64,000 nucleotides of DNA, from contig NC_058166.1 of NCBI RefSeq assembly GCF_020080835.1, forward strand, positions 9,664,380 through 9,728,379, written 5' to 3'. The notes below the pieces were generated by a model. The model had not been told where the DNA came from and searched no databases. It saw nothing but the letters and a program-made list of their open reading frames with translations. The stretch is from Cotesia glomerata. Lineage: Eukaryota > Arthropoda > Insecta > Hymenoptera > Braconidae. The position numbers and the translations under genes were made by a program. Positions 41,142 through 49,516 of the stretch are shown here, in pieces; the first letter of the stretch is position 1; each line of letters starts with the position of its first letter.

Positions 41142-44116
41142 GAATACTGCAGCTAAACATCAATCACTGTGAAGCGGCACATGATTTGCTCATGCAGACA
41201 GTACGTGAACAGAAGCTTGACCTTGTGCTTATATCGGAACCGTATAAACACCTCGGCGGCCAACCATGGGAAACTGACTGCACCAAAAAAGCTGTCATAT
41301 GGTCCTGTCGCAAGCTCCCCTTCCAGAGTGTCGTTAACAATGGCAGCGCCGGCTTTGTAGCAGCATCGGTAGATGGCCCCAGCTTTTACAGCTGCTACAC
41401 ACCACCTAGCCTCACTATTGTTGAATTCATGGACTTTCTGGATCGACTGACGGAGGACGCGAAGCAGTACTACCCAGTAGCAATAGCTGGAGACTTCAAC
41501 GCCTGGGCAGTGGAATGGGGCAGCAAACACACCAACGCTCGAGGTAAAGAACTACTGGAAGCTTTTTCTACGTTAGATGTAGTATTGTTAAACAGCGGTG
41601 ATGCGCCGACGTACACTAAAGGAGACGCAAGTTCTATTGTGGATCTTACTTTTGTCAGCAGCAGCCTCATCAGAGGAAACTACGACTGGAAGGTGATGGA
41701 GATCTACACGGCCAGCGATCACAATGCGATTCTCTGGGAAGTATCAAAGGACCAGAATCCTAGAAGACCGGCTAAGAAACTTGACATCGTTGGGTGGAAG
41801 GTGAAATCCTTTGACCCAGGTGCTCTAGTAGCTGCCCTAAATAGTGAACCGCTTACTACTGGATCTGCAGAAGAAATGACCAAGGACTTGATGAAGAGAG
41901 TGACCCAGGCTTGCGACACCTGCATGCCTCGTAAACGGGGCATGAACCAAAGACCTTCGGTGCACTGGTGGAACGAACACATCAGCTTCCTACGGAAAGA
42001 GTGTCTCAAGAAAAGAAGAATATCTCAGCGTGGTTATCGGCGGCCTGACTCAGCGGAACTAGTCGCAGAATACAAGAAAGCTCGTCGAGACTTAAACAAA
42101 GCCATCAAGGATAGCAAGAAGAACTGCTGGAAAGAGCTAATCAACGAGGTGGACAAAGACTTGTGGGGCAGACCTTACAAGGTAGTCATGGCAAACTTGA
42201 AATACCAGCCAATGCCGTCTCCTACGTGTCCTCAACTCCTACAGAAGATCGTGACTGCACTGTTTCCACGACAGCGCGTTTTCAACTACCTGTTGACACA
42301 AGACGAACTGAATGATATCCCACCTGTGACGAAAGAAGAACTGATGGAAGCTTGTAACCGCGTCGGGAATAATAAAGCGCCGGGATTGGACGGAATCCCT
42401 AATATTGCCTTGAAAACATCTATTAAAGCAGCGCCAGCGTTATTCCTCGATGTCTACAACATCTGCTTGAAGGAAGGGATTTTTCCTCGGAAGTGGAAAC
42501 AACAACGGCTGGTACTACTTCCTAAAGGAAAAAAGCCACCGGAAGAACCGTCATCTTATCGTCCACTCTGCATGTTGGATACAGCCGGTAAGATACTCGA
42601 ACGTATAATCCACCAAAGGATAGAAGCAGTTGTCGATCCACTATTAGCAGACAATCAGTACGGATTTCGAAAAGGACAATCAACCCTGGACGCAATCAAC
42701 CTGGTTGTCGGTATAGCCAAAGACGCAATCGCCGGTACCAGATGGAAGGGTGGAACGAAGAAATATTGTCTGGTGGCAACCCTAGACATCAAAAATGCCT
42801 TCAACTCCGCCAACTGGGATCGCATCATGCAAGCTCTTCAAGAGATGAACGTACCAGGATATCTACGAAGGATAGTCGCTAGCTACTTCTCGAATAGAGT
42901 CCTTAGATATGACACGAAGAATGGTCCAAAGGAGTATGATGTTACTGGAGGCGTCCCGCAGGGTTCTGTTCTCGGTCCACTTCTCTGGAATATCATGTAC
43001 AACGGATTGCTGAGACTGAAACTACCAAGAAATGTCAAACTGGTAGCGTACGCGGACGACGTAGTCGTAGTAATTGTCGCCAAGCATATTGATGAGATAA
43101 ATCATATGTTCACGATCACCTTTGAGCGAATTAACCAGTGGATGGACACAGTAAACCTACAACTGGCTAAACAGAAGACCGAGGCTGTACTTATCACTAG
43201 CAGAAAAGTGGTGGAAACGATCAATCTAAACGTCGGAGACCAAGAAATCACATCCCAACCATTCATTCGATATCTGGGAGTGATGCTCGATTCCCGACTT
43301 AACTTCAAACAACAAGTTGAACACGTGACCGCCAAAGCATCAGCAGTAGTGGCTAACCTAGTACGATTGATGCCCAGCATCGGTGGCCCGAAGCAGACAA
43401 GGAGGTTATTGCTATCATCAGTAGTTACATCGGTCCTCACGTATGGGATATCCATTTGGTCCGACGCACTTGAGACCCAAGAATCATGGAGGAAAGCATG
43501 TCCGGTTTACCGACTGAGCGCGCTAAGAGTAGCCAGCGCCTTCCGAACAATATCAGAGGAAGCAGTGTGCGTCATTTCTGGAACTCTGCCGCTTAGAGTC
43601 TTAGCTAAAGAAAGACGGGCCCTTTACCATCGAAAGAGGTCAACTACACTGAGCGCTGAAGAACTAAGAACAGAAGAACGGCAGCACAGCATCTCGCGAT
43701 GGCAACTTGAGTGGGACGCCGCAGCAAAAGGAAGATGGACACACCGCCTCATACCAAAGATCGACGTTTGGCTGAGCCAAAACCATGGTGAAGTCAACTA
43801 TTACCTAACGCAGATGTTGTCAGGACATGGGTGCTTTCGAGAGTATCTGCACCGCTTTAAGCACGACGATTCTCCGGAGTGCCCGTCTTGTCCAGGGGTT
43901 ATTGAGGACGCAAGGCACGTTTTCTTTGTGTGTCCACGTTTCGATCCTCAGCGTGAGGAGTTAGAGAGGATCCTGAACTGGAGAATCCAACCAGAGACAA
44001 TAGTAGATGCAATGTTGTCGAATCAAACTGCTTGGAACGCTACAAGCACTTTTGCCACAGAAGTGCTTACAGAGCTGCGTTCCATTGAAAGAAAAAGAGC
44101 AAATGACAGAAACTAG
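41138..44116 (+). CDS. W2 ORF2: APE endonuclease-reverse transcriptase, intact
   Basis: 992 residues. APE-type endonuclease at 1-~225: N7 in LNINHC, E34 in SEPYK, GDFNAW at 118-123, SDHNAI near 197. Reverse transcriptase at ~430-710: LDIKNAFNS (motif A), GGVPQGSVLGP (B), AYADD at 637-641 (C), YLGVMLD (E). C-terminal Cys-rich finger CPSC...H...C at 915-932. It nicks the (CA)n target and primes reverse transcription there. All listed catalytic residues are present. The ATGA overlap with ORF1 suggests stop-restart translation, as known for other R1-clade elements. Confidence 0.94.
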   Translation: MRILQLNINHCEAAHDLLMQTVREQKLDLVLISEPYKHLGGQPWETDCTKKAVIWSCRKLPFQSVVNNGSAGFVAASVDGPSFYSCYTPPSLTIVEFMDFLDRLTEDAKQYYPVAIAGDFNAWAVEWGSKHTNARGKELLEAFSTLDVVLLNSGDAPTYTKGDASSIVDLTFVSSSLIRGNYDWKVMEIYTASDHNAILWEVSKDQNPRRPAKKLDIVGWKVKSFDPGALVAALNSEPLTTGSAEEMTKDLMKRVTQACDTCMPRKRGMNQRPSVHWWNEHISFLRKECLKKRRISQRGYRRPDSAELVAEYKKARRDLNKAIKDSKKNCWKELINEVDKDLWGRPYKVVMANLKYQPMPSPTCPQLLQKIVTALFPRQRVFNYLLTQDELNDIPPVTKEELMEACNRVGNNKAPGLDGIPNIALKTSIKAAPALFLDVYNICLKEGIFPRKWKQQRLVLLPKGKKPPEEPSSYRPLCMLDTAGKILERIIHQRIEAVVDPLLADNQYGFRKGQSTLDAINLVVGIAKDAIAGTRWKGGTKKYCLVATLDIKNAFNSANWDRIMQALQEMNVPGYLRRIVASYFSNRVLRYDTKNGPKEYDVTGGVPQGSVLGPLLWNIMYNGLLRLKLPRNVKLVAYADDVVVVIVAKHIDEINHMFTITFERINQWMDTVNLQLAKQKTEAVLITSRKVVETINLNVGDQEITSQPFIRYLGVMLDSRLNFKQQVEHVTAKASAVVANLVRLMPSIGGPKQTRRLLLSSVVTSVLTYGISIWSDALETQESWRKACPVYRLSALRVASAFRTISEEAVCVISGTLPLRVLAKERRALYHRKRSTTLSAEELRTEERQHSISRWQLEWDAAAKGRWTHRLIPKIDVWLSQNHGEVNYYLTQMLSGHGCFREYLHRFKHDDSPECPSCPGVIEDARHVFFVCPRFDPQREELERILNWRIQPETIVDAMLSNQTAWNATSTFATEVLTELRSIERKRANDRN

Positions 44117-44324
44117 AAGGAAGGAAAAATAACACCTTAGCCACCAGAAGGAATAGCGGTAGCTGGATCCTCCCCTCACGAAGTAATGCCTGACGGCGGT
44201 TTCCATGAGGGATTAGAGGAAAGAAGAAAAGGGGTTTAGGGTTTAGTGGGTAGGGGCGTTAGGGTCAAGTTTTAGTATGACACTGCGTCGAGTCGCCACA
44301 TATCCAGGCCAAACAACTATGCCT

Positions 44325-44365
44325 GGAATCCGTAAGAAGGATTCCCCCCCCCCTAAGATAAAAAA

Positions 44366-44382
<17 letters not shown>
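44325..44382 (+). promoter_or_regulatory. W2 3'-terminal hairpin, C-tract and poly(A)
   Basis: 'ggaatccgtaagaaggattc' forms a short hairpin, followed by a run of C, 'taaga' and a ~20-base A tail. The same layout ends W1, W3 and W4, so it is likely recognised by the element's RT or shaped by it. Confidence 0.6.
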
Positions 44383-44396
<14 letters not shown>

Positions 44397-44894
44397 CACT
44401 CGGGGCAGAAGAGATACTGCTACCGGGCGCGTCTCCCCGAGCGGATGGGAGAACGCTCGCTGTCCTTGGATGACACTTAATCTCTTAGTTGATGAGGTAC
44501 AGCGGGTAGGAGCCAAGCAAAATAACCAAACAAAATAAGCTCCCGTGGACAAAACTCCCCTTTAATGGGTTGGTCACACTAACTGACCTAGCAAGACGAT
44601 TGGTTCCTGCTGTAACTCACTGGGAGTGTCCGGAACCTGTATCGTAGTTTCCGACGATGCAGGCCACGGCTGATGTGAGCTTGCTCTGCCGAGGTGAAAG
44701 TTGCAGCAGTGGATCAGGAGCCAGCCACTTCGGGCCTTGATCAGGAAGTACGCAGTGAGTGTTAGAGATCGGAATCTTCACCGCTCCGAGCGAGTCTAGT
44801 CCGTCCGTGTATTCCGGGACTGGCTAAGTGTCGGCTAGGCCTCAGGGAACTGGGGTAGGAGTACTATCTCCGAGGGTACACCCGTTCCTAGTTA

Positions 44895-46290
44895 TGGCAA
44901 CCCGCTCCACTCCGTACGATGCGCTGGTAAATCAAAAAAGTATGAGTAGAAATATGGAAACAAACAAGAGTCAAAACGGGGCTCACGCCCAGCAACAGCT
45001 ATCGTAGCAAGCGCTGAGATGAAGAGGGCACAAGCGCTGGAACACCTTGATAAGCTTACTAGAGAGCTGCATGAGTTTGTTAAGTCTAAAGTCAACATCC
45101 ACAAAGAGATCAAGACGAAGACAACCGGTGTAGTCAACGCCCTTCAAAGGTTCAGAACACTTGATGACGGATGGCAGGCACAACAACGGCAAACTCCCAA
45201 TGTCACACCGAAGAAGAGCAGACAACCTGCCGCAGACACCGTCGAAGAGATGGACACCGGTGCCGAAGGCGATGGTGAATCTCTAACAGAAGACAGAAGC
45301 GACACTGGTGTCAGGTCTGGGAAGAGGAAAGACCGTAACTCTCCTGACCCAACGGTCAACCAAGTAATGAAGAAAAAGGACACAAAACCAAGTTCTCCAA
45401 AAGAAGTGGCGGCACGGAGTGCCAAAAATAAGGAGGTCGACGCGTGGCAAAAAGTAGAATCGAAGAAGAGAAGGCCGGAGCAGGATCACCTCCCAAAGCA
45501 ATTGCCGAAGGAGCCACGACCGGAACCTAAGCGGAAAAAATCGCGCAAATGGATCAGACCTGACGCGCTGATAATCCGCCCTGCCGAAAAAGAGAAGTAT
45601 TCCGAGATATTGCACCGCATAAAGCGTGATGTCCCAGCAGACCAGGTTCGAAATACCGTCGAGAAGATCCGCAGGACAATGACCGGAGATATGCTGATCA
45701 CGTTGTCAAGGAAAAGTGCTGACAAAGGCCAAGCCTTGCAGAGGACCATCACAGGAATTCTTCAAGACGATGCTAAGGTAGTCTGTAAAGGTCCACAGGA
45801 GACCATTGAGATTCGAGACATCGACGAAGAAACGACGAAGGAAGAGATCCAGGCCGCCCTGAAAGAGGAAGTTGGAAAAGATCATGAGATACCTCTAGAA
45901 GGAATAAAAATCCGTAAGGCTTTCAGAGGTACGCAGACGGCTGCAGTCACTTTACCTATGACCATCGCGCGAAAATTAGTGGAAGGAACCGGCAAGATCC
46001 ATGTCGGGTGGGTTAACTGCCGAATCAAAGCGACGACGAGACCTATCCAATGCTTTAAATGCTGGCACTTTGGACATGTTGGGCCCCAATGTAAAAGCCA
46101 AGTAGACCGATCTAAACTCTGCATCAGATGTGGACAAGAAGGGCACCGTATCGCGGACTGTAAAAATTCTGCCAAGTGTGCAATATGTGCTGACCAGCAA
46201 GGAGCAAAGGACGTGGCTCACCATGCCGGCACCTACAGATGCCCGGTATATCAGGAGGCACTCCAGAAGTTGACGAACAAACAAGCATGA
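44895..46290 (+). pseudogene. W3 ORF1, early frameshift
   Basis: The family start ATG (MATRSTPYDALVNQKS) is at 44895, but a one-base loss near 44995-45005 (compare the HAQQAAIEAS segment of W2) brings a TAG at 45006-45008. A 423-residue frame from ATG 45019 (MKRAQALEHLDKL) remains open to TGA 46290 and keeps the whole C-terminal part with zinc knuckles CFKCWHFGHVGPQC and CIRCGQEGHRIADC. A shortened protein missing ~40 residues is possible. Confidence 0.85.
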
Positions 46291-48884
46291 GGATATTGCA
46301 GCTCAACCTCAACCATTGTGAAGCAGCGCATGACCTGCTCATGCAATCTGTGCGAGAATTAGAGCTGGACTTGGTACTGATAGCAGAGCCATATAAACAC
46401 CTGAGTACCCAACCCTGGGAATCTGACAGCACATCCAAAGCTGTCATCTGGTCATGTGGCAAGCTCCCTTTCCAAAATGCAGTCGACAACAGCAATGTCG
46501 GCTTTGTAGCAGTATCAGTAGAAGGCATCCGCTTCTATAGCTGCTACGCACCACCTAGCCTCTCCATTGTTGACTTCACTGATTTCCTGGATCGACTAAC
46601 CGAAGATGCGAAGCAATACCATCCAGTAGCGATAGCCGGAGACTTCAACTCCTGGGCAGTTGACTGGGGCAGCAAACATACAAACGCACGAGGGAAAGCA
46701 CTACTGGAGGCCTTTACTACACTAGATGTGGTTTTGCTCAACAGTGGTGATACGCCGACCTACACCAAAGGTGACGCAAGCACAATTGTAGACCTCACTT
46801 TTGTCAGTAATAGCCTTGCCAGAGGCGACTGCAACTGGAAAGTGTTGGACATCTACACTGCCAGCGACCATCATGCGATATTCTGGGAAATATCAAGCGA
46901 CCAGAACCCCAAGAGACCAGTCAAGCAGTCTAACATCGTTGGTTGGAAGGTAAAATCTTTTGACCCAGAAGCATTACTAATAGCCCTCGATGGTGATCCG
47001 ATCAACACTGGATGTGCAGAAGAACAGACTAAGGACCTGATGAGGAGAGTAACACATGCTTGTGATGCCAGTATGCCTCGTAAACGTGGCATAAATTCGA
47101 GACCTTCGGTGCATTGGTGGAACGACCACATCAGCGTCCTCCGTAAAGAGTGTCATAAGAAAAGAAGAATCTCTCAGCGCGGCTATCAACGGCCCAACTC
47201 AGTGGAGCTGATCGCAGAGTACAAAAAGGCGCGTCGTAAACTGAATAAAGCCATCAAAGAGAGCAAAAGAAGATGCTGGAAAGAGCTTATATACGAGGTG
47301 GATAAAGACGTGTGGGGTAGGCCTTATAAGGTGGTTATGACCCACCTGAAAAAACAACAAATGCCATCACCTACGTGTCCTCAACTTCTTCAGAAAATCG
47401 TCACTGCACTGTTTCCACAGCAACGCAACTACGATTACCAGTTGGCGCCAGGCAAATTGGACGGCATCCCACCTGTCACTGAAGAAGAACTGCTGGAGGC
47501 TTGTAACCGTGTAGGGAATAATAAAGCGCCGGGATTGGACGGAATCCCTAATTTAGCCTTGAAAACCATCATAAAGGCAGCTCCAACATTATTCCTAGAC
47601 GCTTATAATGCATGCCTCAAGGAGGGGACTTTTCCTCGTAAGTGGAAACAGCAACGGTTAGTACTTTTACCTAAAGGAAAGAAACCGCCAGAAGAACCGT
47701 CATCTTACCGACCACTTTGCATGCTAGATACGGCGGGTAAGATACTTGAGCGCATAATTCATCAACGAATAGATGCAGTAGTCGACCCACTCCTGGCAGA
47801 CAACCAGTATGGATTCCGGAAAGGACGATCAACCCTGGACGCGATCAATCTGGTTGTTAGCACGGCTAAAGAAGCGATCGCAGGAACCAGATGGAAGGGT
47901 GGCACAAAGAAGTATTGCCTGGTGGCGGTATTAGACATTAAAAACGCCTTCAATTCCGCCAACTGGAACTGCATCATGCAAGCTCTTCGAGAGAAAAACG
48001 TTCCAGAATACCTGTGTAGAATAGTGACCAGCTATTTCACCGATAGAGTCCTTAAATACGACACGAAGAATGGTCTAAAAGAGTACGATATTACAGGAGG
48101 TGTACCCCAGGGCTCTGTACTTGGTCCACTGCTGTGGAATATCATGTACGATGGCCTATTGAGATTGAAATTGCCAAGAAGTGTAAAACTCGTAGCATAT
48201 GCAGACGACGTAGCCGTAGTAATCGTCGCTAAACACCTTGACGAAATTAACAACATGAGAAAAGCTGGACCAGTATATCGACTGAGCGCTGTAAGACTAG
48301 CCAGTGCATTCCGCACGATATCAGAAGTAGCAGTGTGTGTCATTTCCGGAACTCTGCCGCTTAGAGTTCTAGCTGAGGAAAGACGGAACCTTTACCAACG
48401 AAAGAGGTCAACCACACTAAGTGCCGAGGAACTCAGAGCTGAAGAACGGCAGAACAGCATCGCACGATGGCAATCGCAGTGGGACGCCGCGACAACAGGA
48501 AGATGGACACACCGTCTCATACCGAAAATCGACATTTGGATAAACCGGAGTCATGGCGAGGTCAATTACTATCTGACGCAGATGTTGTCAGGACATGGAT
48601 GTTTTCGGACGTATCTTCACCGCTTCAAGCATGATGATTCACCGGAGTGCCCGTCCTGCCCAGGAATCAATGAAGACGCGGAGCACGTTTTCTTTGAGTG
48701 CCCACGATTTTACCTACAGCGCGATGAGCTGGAGATGATCCTGAAGAAGAAAATCCAACCAGAGACAATAGTAGAAGCAATGCTGTCATCAGAGGCTGCC
48801 TGGAACGCCGCAAACACGTTTGCAACAGAAGTCCTTATAGACTTGCGTTCCATCGAAAGAAAAAGAGCAAATGACAACAACTAG
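46287..48884 (+). CDS. W3 ORF2 with 127-residue in-frame deletion
   Basis: 865 residues from ATG 46287, the family start overlapping the ORF1 TGA. An upstream in-frame ATG at 46239 lies inside ORF1 and is not preferred. APE and RT motifs A-C (DIKNAFNS, VPQGSVLGP, AYADD) are present. At about 48255 the sequence jumps from the segment after AYADD (HLDEINN) to MRKAGPVYRLSA, skipping ~381 nt that W2 and W4 have, including YLGVMLD and the thumb. The frame is preserved, but the polymerase should be inactive. Confidence 0.88.
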   Translation: MRILQLNLNHCEAAHDLLMQSVRELELDLVLIAEPYKHLSTQPWESDSTSKAVIWSCGKLPFQNAVDNSNVGFVAVSVEGIRFYSCYAPPSLSIVDFTDFLDRLTEDAKQYHPVAIAGDFNSWAVDWGSKHTNARGKALLEAFTTLDVVLLNSGDTPTYTKGDASTIVDLTFVSNSLARGDCNWKVLDIYTASDHHAIFWEISSDQNPKRPVKQSNIVGWKVKSFDPEALLIALDGDPINTGCAEEQTKDLMRRVTHACDASMPRKRGINSRPSVHWWNDHISVLRKECHKKRRISQRGYQRPNSVELIAEYKKARRKLNKAIKESKRRCWKELIYEVDKDVWGRPYKVVMTHLKKQQMPSPTCPQLLQKIVTALFPQQRNYDYQLAPGKLDGIPPVTEEELLEACNRVGNNKAPGLDGIPNLALKTIIKAAPTLFLDAYNACLKEGTFPRKWKQQRLVLLPKGKKPPEEPSSYRPLCMLDTAGKILERIIHQRIDAVVDPLLADNQYGFRKGRSTLDAINLVVSTAKEAIAGTRWKGGTKKYCLVAVLDIKNAFNSANWNCIMQALREKNVPEYLCRIVTSYFTDRVLKYDTKNGLKEYDITGGVPQGSVLGPLLWNIMYDGLLRLKLPRSVKLVAYADDVAVVIVAKHLDEINNMRKAGPVYRLSAVRLASAFRTISEVAVCVISGTLPLRVLAEERRNLYQRKRSTTLSAEELRAEERQNSIARWQSQWDAATTGRWTHRLIPKIDIWINRSHGEVNYYLTQMLSGHGCFRTYLHRFKHDDSPECPSCPGINEDAEHVFFECPRFYLQRDELEMILKKKIQPETIVEAMLSSEAAWNAANTFATEVLIDLRSIERKRANDNN

Positions 48885-49129
48885 AAGAAAGGTAAAATAA
48901 TACCTAATTACCAGAAGGAACAGCAGTCGCTATATCCTCCCCCCACGAAGTAATGCCTAACGGCGGTTTCCATGAGGGATTAGAGGAAAGAGGAAAGGGG
49001 TTTAGGGTTTAGTGGGTAGGGGCGTTAGCGTCGAGTTTTAGTATGACGCTGCGTCGAGTCGCCACATATCCAGGCCAAACAGCTACGCCTAGAATCCGTA
49101 AAAAGGATTCCCCCCCCTAAGGGAAAAAA

Positions 49130-49167
<38 letters not shown>

Positions 49168-49177
49168 ACACACACAC

Positions 49178-49516
49178 ATGCCAGCAGCAATAGTGCAGAA
49201 GATACTTGGAAAGACAGGCAAAATAAGGATTGGCTGGGTAAATTGCCGTGTCAGAGCAATTAAGACACCATTACGATGCTATAAGTGCTGGCACTTTGGG
49301 CACACTACTACTCAATGTAAAAGCGAAGTCGACCGATCTGGGCTTTGCATCAAATGTGGGCAAACAGGTCATCAAGCTGCTCAATGCCAAAATAAAGTGA
49401 AATGTGCGTTATGTGCGGAAAAACCTGGCTCTCAGGACACTGCTCACCGTTCTGGTTCTGGCCGATGTCCAGTCTTCCAAGAAGCACTCCAGAAGCTGAC
49501 AAATAAACGAACATGA
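49178..49516 (+). pseudogene. W4 ORF1, C-terminal fragment
   Basis: 112 codons corresponding to the C terminus of W1 ORF1 and nearly identical to it. It keeps the three zinc knuckles (CYKCWHFGHTTTQC onward). The apparent ATG is created at the junction, where W1 has Leu. About 340 residues are missing. Confidence 0.88.

Larger units (their letters stand above)
39201..44382 (+). mobile_element. W2: intact Waldo-like R1-clade non-LTR retrotransposon
   Basis: It begins 'tcggggcagaagagatactg' directly after (CA)n. A 480-bp 5' UTR, ORF1 (39681-41141), ORF2 (41138-44116), a 3' UTR with hairpin and C-tract, and a poly(A) tail ending at 44382 follow. Both ORFs are uninterrupted, the only such case in this window. 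It is followed by 17 bp of CA repeat and then by W3. Confidence 0.93.
44400..49133 (+). mobile_element. W3: Waldo-like element, full length but defective
   Basis: Starts with the same 'tcggggcagaagagatactg' as W2, just 17 bp of CA repeat after W2's poly(A). Contains a damaged ORF1, an ORF2 with an internal deletion, the common 3' hairpin and an A-tail ending at 49133. (CA)n follows. Confidence 0.92.
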
